This document shows, piece after piece, positions 24,517 to 33,563 of a stretch of DNA of 64,000 bases. The notes beneath the pieces were generated by a model. It worked only from the letters and a program-made list of their open reading frames with translations, did not search any database and had not been told where the DNA came from. The stretch spans positions 1 to 64,000 of the forward strand of contig NZ_CABEGA010000001.1 of assembly GCF_901521055.1 (NCBI RefSeq), written 5' to 3'. Origin of the DNA: Cellulomonas hominis. GTDB lineage: Bacteria; Actinomycetota; Actinomycetes; Actinomycetales; Cellulomonadaceae. How positions within the stretch are numbered: the stretch's first letter is position 1; each line of letters starts with the position of its first letter. The translations under genes were made by a program, and so were the position numbers.

Positions 24517-27500
24517 GGTAGATGAATGACATAAGGGATGCCGAGGCTCGTCATCCGGGCCAGGAGGTCTTCGTCGGGACCCACGACACCTCGTCCATTC
24601 GCGAAGAAGTGCCATTCGATCTCGGTCAGCGGCCCGCGGCCACCAGCGAGATAGTCGGCGTCGCGGCCCACCTGGCGCCCGGCTCTCCCGGCGCCGTGAA
24701 CCTTGCCGAGCTTCACCTCGTACCCGATGCGGTTCGCAAGGTCGGTGACGTCGAGGTACCGATCGATCTGCGCACCTGTCGAGCTGTGACCCGGTCGTCC
24801 AGGGAGGGCTGCGGGGGTCTCGTCGCGGAGCAGTCGTTCGGCATCGATCTCCCGTGTGAACGTCCCGGTCCCCCGCCTCACGTCGCGTGCGCCGTCCAGC
24901 ATGGCGACCACATGCTTCGGGCTCATTCCCCGGCGGGCGAAAGCGAGCACGTTCTCCTCCGACAGACCCCGTCCCTTCAGGGCGGTCGCTGCGTTGTCGA
25001 ACGCCTCGTCGAGCGCCTTGATCCGCAGCCCCGCGGGAATGCTGTCCGCTCTCCCGACGTACCTGAGCGCCGGCCCGACGTCGGCAAGCACCCTGTCCAG
25101 GTGCTTGACGAGCTTGGTGACGATCGACGCCGAGTCACCGACGTACGGGACGAGCGCCGCGAGGCTGAGGCCGGTCGAGACCAGGTCGCCCTTGGCCAGG
25201 CCGGCGAGCGCGTCGCGCACGTCGCCGACCCCGACGAACCCCGCCGCGACCGCGCCGGAGACGAAGGCGAGGGACGTGCTCTCGCAGAACGCCCAGAAGT
25301 CCGCGTCACCGCAGAGTGCCCCGCGGGAGAAGTCGCCCGCGTACTCCCACCACTCCATCCGGACGTCGACGACGTCCGGCGAGAAGCCCGCGTCGGCAGC
25401 GTCGATCTCCCAGTCGTCGGTGAACCCGTCCCCGTCCGTGTCGTTCGACAACGGCTCGGTCTCGTGGACCATCAGCTCGGCGTAGTCGCTCAGACCGTCG
25501 CGGTCGTAGTCCCGCTGGAACGCGCGGCTGACATTGGCGACCTCGAACCAGTCGTCGAGCCCGTCGAAGTCGGAGTCCACGCGCGTCGGGTTCGACACGG
25601 CTCGGTAGTAGGTACTCGCCCCGAACTGGCCCTGGTCGCAGAGCGCCCCCATCTCGGCACCGTCCGGCAGACCGTCACCGTCCGTGTCCGCGACCGCCGG
25701 GTCGGTGCGGTAGACCGCTCCCGTTCCCGTGCGCAGACCGGAGGACTCGGCCTGGTCCGCCAGGCCGTCACCGTCCGCGTCCGGAATCGCCTGGTCGTCG
25801 TCCAGGGCGGTCCCGACCTCGCTCGAGATGTCACCGAATGCGTCGCTGAGCGCCTCAGGCTCCAGAACCTGGTACGACTTGCCCCCCGTCGCCGAGGCGA
25901 TGCCTCCCAGGAGCCCCGTGTCCGCGCTCGCGCCGAGAGCGACGGTGTAGATGAGGGTGTCCGTCTCGACGGCGCGTTCCGTGAGGGTGTCCCAGTACGG
26001 CCCCTCGCCGTCAGTGAGCATGACGATGACACGCTGATGCGCTGGGGAGCCGTTCTCGCTGAGCTCCCCGAGAGCGGCCTGCACCGCGTATCCGAGGTGG
26101 GTGCCACCCGAGTCGTCGATCGTCCCGATCGCTGCGCGGACGGCTTCACGGTCCTCGGTGAGGCCCTGGACGACCGTCGCCCAGTCGTCGAAGTCCACGA
26201 CCGCCGCACGGTCACCCGCGAGCAGTGCGTCGACGTACGCGATGGCCGCGTCGCGGCGTGCCCCCTGAGGATCGTTGTCCAGCATGGAGCCCGAGGAGTC
26301 CAGGGTGAGCACCACGTCGACGTTGTCGTACTTGGCCCGCGGGGTCGGCATCTCGCTCTGCCAGATCGCCTCGAACTCCGCGACGTCGACCACCACGTAG
26401 GTCGTCGGGTGCCACGCGGTCGGCGGCTCGAGCGGCGTACACGTCTCGACGGCGGATGCGGCCCGGGCAAGGGTGGGAACCGGCCCGCCGGACCGGACGC
26501 CGACGTGGACCTGCCCGGTCTCGAGGTCCGTCCAGTGCGCGGTCGGCTCGAACGCACCGGTCGTCTCGTCCAGGCTGAGCGCCATGACGTCGTCCTCGTC
26601 CGCGACGTCCGAGGCGTCGAAGGGGATCGACAGCGTGCCCCATGCGCCGTCGGGCAGCACGAGGTCCACCGGCGAGGACAGGAGCCCCAGGCCCTGCTCC
26701 TCGAGGCGCACGTCCTCGGTGGGGGCCAGGCGGACGGGGAGAATCGCGTCGACAGCACCCGAGACCTCGACCTCGGCGCCGCTGCTCTCGAGCGCGACGG
26801 TCCGGTGGAAGACATCCCACCGGTCCTCGACTCCGTTGTCGTCGGAGTCCGTGCGGAGCGGGTCGGCGCCGACGAGCTGCTCGTCGTGGTCGCCGACCGA
26901 GTCGCCGTCGGAGTCGACGCGGAGCGGGTCGGTGCCTCCTGCGGTCTCGGCACCGTCCTCCAGCCCGTCACCATCCGTGTCCGAGCGGCCGGGATGCGTC
27001 CCCGCACGGATCTCGTCGGCGTCCGCGACACCGTCGCCGTCGGCGTCGTCGAGGCCGTCCGCCACGCCATCGTCGTCCGTGTCGGCGGTCAGCGGGTCCG
27101 TGCCGGTGAGGAACTCGTCCGCGTCAGCCAGACCGTCGCCGTCGCTGTCGGCGCCGGTGGGCGAGGTGCCGAGCGCGAGCTCCAGCGCGTCAGGTACACC
27201 GTCACCGTCGGTGTCCGCTTCGGGATCGACGGGCGTCTCGGGGGTCGGGTCCTGCTGCGTCGTCTCGCACGCGACGAACGTGTTCGTGCCCGTCGACCCG
27301 TCGCACACGTCCTGATCGGGGCCGCCGTCGAGCGCGTCGTCCCCGGCACCCCCGTCCAGCCGGTCGGCGCCGTGCCCGGCACCCAAGGCGTCGGCCCCAG
27401 GCCCGCCCAGGAGGGTGTCGGCGTCGTTGCCACCGTCCAGCGCATCAGCGCCGGCGCCCCCGTCCAGCACGTCCTGCCCTGTGGCACCGGTGAGGACGTC

Positions 27501-28067
27501 GTCGCCGTCGCCACCGACGACGGCATCGTGATCGTTCTCTCCCGCGAGGACGTCGTTGCCGGGACCGCCGTCGATCTCGTCGTCGCCGGTGCTCCCGAAC
27601 GCCAGGTCCGCGCCGGCCTCACCGCGCAGGACGTCGTTCTCGTTGCCGCCTCGCAGGGTGTCGTCGCCGTCGCCACCGTCGAGCGTGTCGTGCCCGACGC
27701 CGCCGTCGAGCGTGTCCCGTCCCGGTCCGCCGACGAGCGCGTCGTTGTCGTTGCCGCCGTCGAGCGTGTCGTCCCCGTCACCGCCTTCGAGCCGGTCGGC
27801 ACCCGTCCCTGCCACCAGGAGGTCGTTCCCCCCGAGGCCGAGGAGGACGTCATCGCCGTTGCCACCGCACAGGACGTCGTCGCCCGGGGTCCCCGTCAGC
27901 GTGTCGGGACCATCGGTCCCACGGACGGTGCACGACGGCGTCACTGCTGCCGGTGCAGCGGACGCCAGAGCCGACGGAGCGGCTGCTTGCGTCGCCGCCG
28001 CAACCGCCAGCGCGACGAGGACGCCGACCGTCCGCCCGCGACGACGGGTGATCCACCTGGTGCTCAC
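24513..28067 (-). CDS. Secreted polymorphic toxin: RTX / TSP3 / VWA / pre-toxin / nuclease-like tail
   Basis: An 1184-residue modular protein. Residues 1-36 are a signal peptide (Arg-rich start, Ala/Val core, ALASA cleavage). Residues 50-258 are RTX-type GGxGxDxL calcium repeats; 285-415 and 762-890 are thrombospondin type 3 DxDGDG repeats. Residues 580-755 are a von Willebrand A domain with an intact MIDAS start (LDSSGSM, Asp590) and LTDGEG. Residues 930-1065 are hydrophobic, with ALVPYVGDSA typical of pre-toxin regions. The last 115 residues carry LDV (Asp1106) and YEVKLG (Glu1117, Lys1119), the pattern of PD-(D/E)XK nucleases. The GTG start has a GGGGAG ribosome site. Its stop overlaps the immunity gene. 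Cell-surface adhesion followed by DNase delivery is inferred. Confidence 0.8.
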   Translation of the reverse strand: MSTRWITRRRGRTVGVLVALAVAAATQAAAPSALASAAPAAVTPSCTVRGTDGPDTLTGTPGDDVLCGGNGDDVLLGLGGNDLLVAGTGADRLEGGDGDDTLDGGNDNDALVGGPGRDTLDGGVGHDTLDGGDGDDTLRGGNENDVLRGEAGADLAFGSTGDDEIDGGPGNDVLAGENDHDAVVGGDGDDVLTGATGQDVLDGGAGADALDGGNDADTLLGGPGADALGAGHGADRLDGGAGDDALDGGPDQDVCDGSTGTNTFVACETTQQDPTPETPVDPEADTDGDGVPDALELALGTSPTGADSDGDGLADADEFLTGTDPLTADTDDDGVADGLDDADGDGVADADEIRAGTHPGRSDTDGDGLEDGAETAGGTDPLRVDSDGDSVGDHDEQLVGADPLRTDSDDNGVEDRWDVFHRTVALESSGAEVEVSGAVDAILPVRLAPTEDVRLEEQGLGLLSSPVDLVLPDGAWGTLSIPFDASDVADEDDVMALSLDETTGAFEPTAHWTDLETGQVHVGVRSGGPVPTLARAASAVETCTPLEPPTAWHPTTYVVVDVAEFEAIWQSEMPTPRAKYDNVDVVLTLDSSGSMLDNDPQGARRDAAIAYVDALLAGDRAAVVDFDDWATVVQGLTEDREAVRAAIGTIDDSGGTHLGYAVQAALGELSENGSPAHQRVIVMLTDGEGPYWDTLTERAVETDTLIYTVALGASADTGLLGGIASATGGKSYQVLEPEALSDAFGDISSEVGTALDDDQAIPDADGDGLADQAESSGLRTGTGAVYRTDPAVADTDGDGLPDGAEMGALCDQGQFGASTYYRAVSNPTRVDSDFDGLDDWFEVANVSRAFQRDYDRDGLSDYAELMVHETEPLSNDTDGDGFTDDWEIDAADAGFSPDVVDVRMEWWEYAGDFSRGALCGDADFWAFCESTSLAFVSGAVAAGFVGVGDVRDALAGLAKGDLVSTGLSLAALVPYVGDSASIVTKLVKHLDRVLADVGPALRYVGRADSIPAGLRIKALDEAFDNAATALKGRGLSEENVLAFARRGMSPKHVVAMLDGARDVRRGTGTFTREIDAERLLRDETPAALPGRPGHSSTGAQIDRYLDVTDLANRIGYEVKLGKVHGAGRAGRQVGRDADYLAGGRGPLTEIEWHFFANGRGVVGPDEDLLARMTSLGIPYVIHLP

Positions 28068-28081
28068 GTGCGCTCCCCTGC

Positions 28082-28107
28082 TCCGACCGGTACCTGGTCG
28101 GAACCTA
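28082..28107 (-). promoter_or_regulatory. Toxin-gene promoter: TAGGTT -10 with inverted repeat at the start site
   Basis: On the minus strand TAGGTT (28102-28107) fits TANNNT. Directly after it lies a 7-bp inverted repeat, tccgacc / ggtcgga (28082-28102), containing the inner palindrome ggtacc. The repeat would cover the transcription start and leader, a natural operator place. No regulator gene is adjacent. Confidence 0.45.
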
Positions 28108-28180
28108 GGGAGGCGTCAGCGCCGCCGGGGCCGGTTCCCGCGCGGTTCACCCGGTCGGCCCCGCACGGCACCCGGGTGCG

Positions 28181-29761
28181 TCAGCAGCGCGTGCCCTCCT
28201 CGGGCACGGTGCCCTCGATCAGGTACGCGTCCACGGCGTCCGCGATGCACGCGTTCGAGCGCCCGTACGCCGTGTGCCCCTCCCCCTCGTACGTCAGGAG
28301 CGTCCCGGACTCCAGCGTCTTGGCAAGGCTCTCCGCCCAGGCGTAGGGCGTCGCGGGGTCGTTGGTCGTGCCGATGACGAGGATCGGGTCGGCGCCCTGC
28401 GCGGCGTAGTCGTCCAGGCCGCCGGCCTCGGGGACCGGCCACTGGGCGCAGATGACGCCGCCGTAGCTGAAGAAGTACCCGACGGTCGGGGCCGCCGCCT
28501 CGATGGCCGCGGCCTGCGCGCGCATCTCGGCGACGTCGGTGGTGCCGCGGTCGTCGGCGCAGCCGATGGACCAGAACGCCGGCGTGGAGTTGCTGGCGTA
28601 GGTGCCGTCGGCGTTCCGGTCGTAGTAGAGGTCCGCGAGCTGGAGCAGCACGGCCCCGTTGCCCTCGGTCAGCGCGGCGTCGAGCCCCATCGTGAGGTAC
28701 TGCCAGGAGCCCTCGTCGTACAGGGGCAGCGCGATCCCGCTGAACGCCAGTGCTCCGGTGAGCGGGCGGTCGGTGCCGGTGGGCAGCGGCGAGCGCCGGG
28801 CGCGGTCGAGCAGGGCCTTGATCTGGGCGAGGCCGTCGTCGACGGAGCCGGTCAGCGGGCAGTCGGCGCCGGCCTGGCAGTCGGCGACGTAGGCGCGCAG
28901 CGCGGACTCGAACCCCGCGGCCTGGCCCTCGGAGAGCTCCTGCGGGCTGAGGGTCGGGTCGAGGGCGCCGTCCAGCACCAGGCGCCCGACCTGCTCCGGG
29001 AACAGGGCGGCGTAGGTCGCCCCGAGCTGGGTGCCGTAGGAGTAGCCGACGTAGCTCAGGGTCTCGTCGCCGAGCACCGCACGCAGCACGTCCATGTCCT
29101 TGGCGGCGCTGACGGTGTCGACGTGCTCCAGCACCGGACCGGAGTTCGCGAGGCACGCCGCACCGAAGGCCCCGTACGCGGCCTCGGCCTCCGCGATGCC
29201 CGCGTCGGACGAGAAGTCGAAGTCGGTGGACACGAGCTCGTCCATGGTGGGGCCGTCGACGCAGGTCACCGGGGTGGACGAGGCGACGCCGCGCGGGTCG
29301 AACCCGACGAGGTCGTACCGCTCGACGACCTCCTTGCCGAACCGCGGCAGGGCGATGCTGGACAGGGCGTCGATGCCGGAGGAGCCCGGACCGCCCGGGT
29401 TGATCAGCAGGGAGCCGATCCGGTCCCCCGTGGCGACGTGCCGGCTGACGGCGATCTCGATGGTGTCGCCGTCGGGCTCGGCGTAGTCGAGCGGGACGAC
29501 GAGGGTCGCGCACTCGAGGTCCCCGCACGGCTGCCAGTCGAGCTGCTGCGCGTAGATCGCGTCGAGCCCGCGGACGTCCGCGGCGGTCGGCTCGGGCTCC
29601 TGGGTGACGGAGGTCTGCTCCTTGGGCCCGACGCAGCCGGCCAGCGCGAGCGCCACGACCGCGACGAGGGCGGCCACGCGACCGGCGAGCGCGCGCCGGC
29701 GGGGCACGGCGGGACCGGGGTCCGCGGGCAGGGGGTGAGGGGCTCTCGACGCGGGAGTCAC
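28181..29761 (-). CDS. TAP-like alpha/beta-hydrolase lipoprotein (tripeptidyl aminopeptidase family)
   Basis: A 526-residue secreted lipoprotein. The N-terminus has Arg residues, a hydrophobic stretch and a lipobox LALAGC near residue 43, so it is probably anchored on the outer face of the membrane. The hydrolase core has LLINPGGPGSSG, a nucleophile elbow VGYSYGTQLG, the acid in VIGTTNDPATP and His in GEGHTAYG: the complete triad of the SlpD/SlpE-TAP family, which removes peptides from protein N-termini. GTG 29761 is chosen because TACCGT lies 6 nt upstream; an alternative GTG is at 29806. In related actinobacteria this gene commonly follows holB. Confidence 0.88.
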   Translation of the reverse strand: MTPASRAPHPLPADPGPAVPRRRALAGRVAALVAVVALALAGCVGPKEQTSVTQEPEPTAADVRGLDAIYAQQLDWQPCGDLECATLVVPLDYAEPDGDTIEIAVSRHVATGDRIGSLLINPGGPGSSGIDALSSIALPRFGKEVVERYDLVGFDPRGVASSTPVTCVDGPTMDELVSTDFDFSSDAGIAEAEAAYGAFGAACLANSGPVLEHVDTVSAAKDMDVLRAVLGDETLSYVGYSYGTQLGATYAALFPEQVGRLVLDGALDPTLSPQELSEGQAAGFESALRAYVADCQAGADCPLTGSVDDGLAQIKALLDRARRSPLPTGTDRPLTGALAFSGIALPLYDEGSWQYLTMGLDAALTEGNGAVLLQLADLYYDRNADGTYASNSTPAFWSIGCADDRGTTDVAEMRAQAAAIEAAAPTVGYFFSYGGVICAQWPVPEAGGLDDYAAQGADPILVIGTTNDPATPYAWAESLAKTLESGTLLTYEGEGHTAYGRSNACIADAVDAYLIEGTVPEEGTRC

Positions 29762-29840
29762 CGAACCACGGTAACCGCCGCACGAGCCCGCCGCGGCACG
29801 GTCCACAGCCTGCGCGCGCGACGCCGCGGGAGGCGCGAGG

Positions 29841-30977
29841 TCAGGCCTGCGGCCGCAGCGCGATCATCATCGCCTCGACCGCCAGCAGCGGCGCGACGTT
29901 GCCCTCGAGCCGCGTGCGGGCCTCCCCGATGGCGTCCATCCGGCGCACGGTCTGCTCGGGCGTCGAGGACTCCGCGAGCGCCCTCGCCGACTCCTCGTGC
30001 TCCGCGTTGACGAGGTGCACGTCGGCACCCAGCTGCAGCACGAGGACGTCCCGGTAGTACGACAGCAGGTCGACCATCGCCCGGTCGAGGACGTCCCGCT
30101 GGGCGCGGGTGGCGCGGCGCTTCTGCTCCTCCTCCAGCTGGCGGACCTGCCCGCGCAGGGCGGGCGGGATGGTGGTGAGGCCGTCGGCGCCGAGCGAGTG
30201 CAGGAGCGCCTGCCGCTCGGCGGCGTCACGCTCCTCGGTCGCGGCCTTCGCGTCGGCCTGCGCCGTCTCGACCAGCTCCCCGGCGGCCAGCACCGCGTCG
30301 CCGACGCCGCGCACCCGCGGGGCGATCCGCAGCACCGCGGAGCGGCGGGCCCGGGCCTCCGGGTCGCGCGCCAGCCGGCGGGCGACCCCGACGTGGGACT
30401 GCGCGGCGCGGGCGGCGACCAGCGCGACCTCCGGGTCGATGCCGTCCCGGCGCACCAGCAGCTCGGCGACCGCCTCGACCGGCGGGACCCGCAGCGCGAC
30501 CGACCGGCTCCGGGACCGCAGCGTGACCAGCACGTCCTGCGGGCTCGGGGCGCAGAGCAGCCACACGGTGCGCGGCGGGGGCTCCTCGATGGCCTTGAGC
30601 AGCACGTTGCCGGACGTCTCGTTGAGGCGGTCGGCGTCCTCGACCACGATGACGCGCCACCGGCCCTGCGACGGCGCCCGCTGCGCGAGCTCCACCAGCG
30701 GCCGGACGGTGTCCGCGCGGATCACGACGCCCTCGGTGTTCACGAACGTCACGTCCGGGTGCGTGCCGGCGAGCACCGTCGCGCAGCCGGGGCTCCGCGG
30801 GTCGCCGCTCGGGTCCTGCAGGGCCGCGGCGAACGCCCGCGCGGCGTTGGAGCGCCCCGAGCCCGGCGGGCCGGTGAGGAGCCACGCGTGGGTCATCTTC
30901 GACGGATCCGCCGCGGCGTCCCGCAGCACGGCGACGGCGGGCTCCTGCCCGACCACGTCGTCCCAGACGGTCGCCAT
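29841..30977 (-). CDS. holB: DNA polymerase III subunit delta'
   Basis: The clamp-loader subunit that, with delta and tau/gamma, loads the beta sliding clamp at the replication fork. The 378-residue protein starts MATVWDDVVGQEPAVAVLRD and has an AAA+ fold. Its P-loop is GPPGSGRS, with Arg replacing the usual Lys, in keeping with delta' not hydrolysing ATP. VVEDADRLNETSGNVLLKAIEEPP is the conserved SRC-adjacent stretch of clamp loaders. The start overlaps the tmk stop as TGATG, so the two are coupled. Confidence 0.93.
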   Translation of the reverse strand: MATVWDDVVGQEPAVAVLRDAAADPSKMTHAWLLTGPPGSGRSNAARAFAAALQDPSGDPRSPGCATVLAGTHPDVTFVNTEGVVIRADTVRPLVELAQRAPSQGRWRVIVVEDADRLNETSGNVLLKAIEEPPPRTVWLLCAPSPQDVLVTLRSRSRSVALRVPPVEAVAELLVRRDGIDPEVALVAARAAQSHVGVARRLARDPEARARRSAVLRIAPRVRGVGDAVLAAGELVETAQADAKAATEERDAAERQALLHSLGADGLTTIPPALRGQVRQLEEEQKRRATRAQRDVLDRAMVDLLSYYRDVLVLQLGADVHLVNAEHEESARALAESSTPEQTVRRMDAIGEARTRLEGNVAPLLAVEAMMIALRPQA

Positions 30978-31687
30978 CACGCGCCCCCGGCGGACGCGTC
31001 GACGCCGATGAGCGCCGCCACCCGCGCCCGCACGTCCGCGGCGATCTGCTCGACCGGGCGCGCGGCGTCGAGCACCAGCCACCGGCCCGGGTCGGCGGCG
31101 GCACGCGCCAGGAAGGCCTCGCGGGTGCGGCGGTGGAAGTCCTCGCCGGCGCTCTCCAGCCGGTCCGGCTGGTCGGGCCGGCCCTGCAGCCGGCCGAGCC
31201 CGGTGGCGGCGTCGAGGTCGAGCAGCACGGTCAGCGCCGGGAGCAGGCCGCCGGTCGCCCACAGCGACAGCCGCTCGACCTCGGCCGCCCCGAGGTCCCG
31301 GCCGGAGCCCTGGTAGGCCACGGAGGAGTCGAGGTAGCGGTCGGTGACGACCACGGCGCCGGACGCGAGCGCGGGCCGGACCAGCGACGCGACGTGGTGC
31401 GCGCGGTCCGCGGCGTAGATCAGCGCCTCGGTGCGCGGGTCGAGGTGCTCGCCGTGGAGGACCTCGCGGCGCAGCACCCGGCCCAGCTCCGTGCCGCCGG
31501 GCTCGCGCGTCAGCACGACGGTGCGCCCGAGGCCGGTGAGCCACTCGCCGAGCAGGCGGGACTGCGTCGACTTGCCGCTGCCGTCGCCGCCCTCGAACGA
31601 GACGAACAGGCCTGCGGGCACGTCGGGGGCGGCGGTCGCAGGCGGCGCGGGCGGCTCGGGCAGGGTCACGGGCGTCAGGGTATCCAC
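30977..31687 (-). CDS. tmk: Thymidylate kinase
   Basis: Phosphorylates dTMP to dTDP, needed for DNA synthesis. P-loop FEGGDGSGKST at residues 31-41, the DRYLDSSVAYQG motif, and REPGGTELG for dTMP binding are intact. The first 25 residues are a Pro/Ala-rich extension before the P-loop region. A GTG at 31699 is also possible, but the GGGGAGA site is too close to it and fits 31687 better. Gene order tmk-holB is the standard actinobacterial pair; topA, normally next to it, is separated here by three genes. Confidence 0.93.
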   Translation of the reverse strand: MDTLTPVTLPEPPAPPATAAPDVPAGLFVSFEGGDGSGKSTQSRLLGEWLTGLGRTVVLTREPGGTELGRVLRREVLHGEHLDPRTEALIYAADRAHHVASLVRPALASGAVVVTDRYLDSSVAYQGSGRDLGAAEVERLSLWATGGLLPALTVLLDLDAATGLGRLQGRPDQPDRLESAGEDFHRRTREAFLARAAADPGRWLVLDAARPVEQIAADVRARVAALIGVDASAGGA

Positions 31688-31736
31688 GCCGGCCGACACT
31701 CTCCCCACGCGGCCACCCGGTGCGCCACACTGGACC

Positions 31737-33521
31737 GTGACCTCGCCGCGGGTCGAGACCGACCTCTCGCTCCCGGCCGTCCCCTGCCCGGGCGCCGACC
31801 CGGAGCTCGAGCGGTTCGGCCGGCTCGCCGCCGCGCACCTGGGCGTCCCCGTGGCGCTCGTGTCCGTCCTCACCGAGACCGAGCAGCTGATCCTCGGGGC
31901 GGTCGGCCTCCCGCCGGAGCTCGACGCGACGCGGCGGCTGCCCCTGTCCCACGCGCTGTGCCTGGACGTGGTGCGGCGCAAGGACGCGGTCGTGGTCGGC
32001 GACGCCCGCACGGACCCGTCGCTCGCCGGGCACGGCGCGGTCACGGACCTCGACGTCGTGGCGTACGCCGGCTTCCCGCTGCGGGACGACTCCGACGAGG
32101 TCGTCGGCGCGCTGTGCGCCATCGACACCGTGCCGCGGGTGTGGACGCCCGCGGACCTGGCCTACCTCGCGGACCTGGCGGCCGCGTGCAGCAGCGAGCT
32201 GCGGCTGCGCGGCGAGCGGGAGCGGGCCCGCCGCTCGCAGCGCCAGGCGACCGAGGCGCACCGGCACAGCCGCCTGCTGCTGATGATGGCCGAGGCGTTC
32301 ACCGCGGCGACCACGGTGCGGGAGGTCACCCGCGCGGTCTCCCGGGTCGCCGCGATCGGGCTGGGCGCGCCGATGAGCGGGATCGCGCTGCTGGACGCCG
32401 ACGGCGAGGGGCTGACGTACACGTCGATGGACGCCTTCGACGGGCACGGCGTCGAGGCGCTGCGGCACGCGCGGATCACCGACGACCGGCCCGTGTCGTA
32501 CGTCGCGCGCACCCGCAACCCCGTGTACTTCCGGGACCACACCTCGATGGTCGCGCGGTTCCCGGACGTGGGACGCCCCGACGCCGACCGTGACCGCCCG
32601 CTGCCCGACGGCGGCCGCGCCGTCCTGCCGCTCGTGTCGCGCGGCCGGCTGCTGGGCGTGCTGACCCTCGGGTGGCCGGTGCCCCGGGAGTTCCGGCAGG
32701 AGAACCGCGAGATCAAGAGCGCGCTCGCCGGGTACACCGCCCAGGCCCTCGAGCGCGCCCTGCTGCTCGACCAGCGCCGGGACGTCGCGCGCACCCTCCA
32801 GGACGCCATGCTGACCGCGCTGCCGGAGCACGACCGGTTCCGGCTGGCCGCGTACTACCTGCCCTCGGCCCAGGCCGACCAGGTAGGTGGCGACTGGTAC
32901 GACGGCGTCGTGCTGCCGGGCGGCGACCTGGCGGTGATGGTCGGGGACGTCACGGGGCACGACATGGACGCCGCGGCGCGGATGGGCCAGCTGCGCTCGA
33001 TGCTGCGCGCGTTCGCCTGGGACCGTCCGGGCGCGGACCCCTCCTCGTGGCTCGCCCGGCTGGACCGGGCGGACGACGGGCTCGCGATCGGGACCGTCGC
33101 CAGCGCGGTGGCCGCACGGTTCTCGCCGGGCCGCCCGGGCGACCCCGCCACCCCCGCACGGGTGCGCTGGTCCGACGCCGGCCACCCCCCGCCGGTGCTG
33201 ATCCGGCCGGGCGAGGGCGGCCGCGTGCTGGACCCCGGCAGCGACCTGCTGCTCGGCGTCGACCCCGACGCGCACCGCCGCGACCACACCCTCGACCTGC
33301 TGCCCGGCGACACGTTCCTGCTCTACACCGACGGGCTCGTCGAGCGGCGCGACGTGTCCCTGGACCACGCGCTGGACCGGCTCGCGCGGGAGGCCGGGCG
33401 GCTGGCCGCCAAGGAGCCGGAGCGGTTCGTGCGGGAGCTCACCGCGGCGCTGGTGGACGGGCGGCCGGCGGACGACGTCGCGGTGCTCGCGGTGCGGGTG
33501 CTGCGCCCGCTGCCCGCCTGA
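31737..33521 (+). CDS. GAF-domain PPM serine phosphatase (SpoIIE/RsbU-like)
   Basis: A 594-residue soluble sensor phosphatase. Residues about 20-165 form a first GAF domain (FGRLAAAHLGVPVALVSVLTE ... GALCAIDTVPRVW), about 185-345 a second, and the rest a PP2C-type catalytic domain: QADQVGGDWYDGVVLPGG, VMVGDVTGHDMDAAARMG, DAGHPPPVLIRPG and LLYTDGLVERR, with the metal-binding Asp residues present. Such proteins dephosphorylate anti-sigma factor antagonists and so turn stress sigma factors on. The GTG start follows CACACT by 5 nt. A STAS-like protein is encoded at 40070 but is not adjacent. Confidence 0.87.
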   Translation: MTSPRVETDLSLPAVPCPGADPELERFGRLAAAHLGVPVALVSVLTETEQLILGAVGLPPELDATRRLPLSHALCLDVVRRKDAVVVGDARTDPSLAGHGAVTDLDVVAYAGFPLRDDSDEVVGALCAIDTVPRVWTPADLAYLADLAAACSSELRLRGERERARRSQRQATEAHRHSRLLLMMAEAFTAATTVREVTRAVSRVAAIGLGAPMSGIALLDADGEGLTYTSMDAFDGHGVEALRHARITDDRPVSYVARTRNPVYFRDHTSMVARFPDVGRPDADRDRPLPDGGRAVLPLVSRGRLLGVLTLGWPVPREFRQENREIKSALAGYTAQALERALLLDQRRDVARTLQDAMLTALPEHDRFRLAAYYLPSAQADQVGGDWYDGVVLPGGDLAVMVGDVTGHDMDAAARMGQLRSMLRAFAWDRPGADPSSWLARLDRADDGLAIGTVASAVAARFSPGRPGDPATPARVRWSDAGHPPPVLIRPGEGGRVLDPGSDLLLGVDPDAHRRDHTLDLLPGDTFLLYTDGLVERRDVSLDHALDRLAREAGRLAAKEPERFVRELTAALVDGRPADDVAVLAVRVLRPLPA

Positions 33522-33563
33522 CACGACGCGCCCGACGCCGGCCCCTCGACGCCGCCCGGCGCG

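Noticed and set aside
24870-28000. The many DNA repeats in the toxin gene as a CRISPR or minisatellite
   Set aside because: They follow the codon pattern of RTX nonapeptides and TSP3 repeats, with spacing and divergence set by the protein, not by uniform repeat-spacer units.
24522-28346. A 1274-codon frame on the plus strand opposite the toxin gene
   Set aside because: It is a shadow of the toxin frame: the GC-rich repeats keep the opposite strand open. The translation is Arg/Val/Gly-rich without domains, whereas the minus strand shows a signal peptide and several domains.
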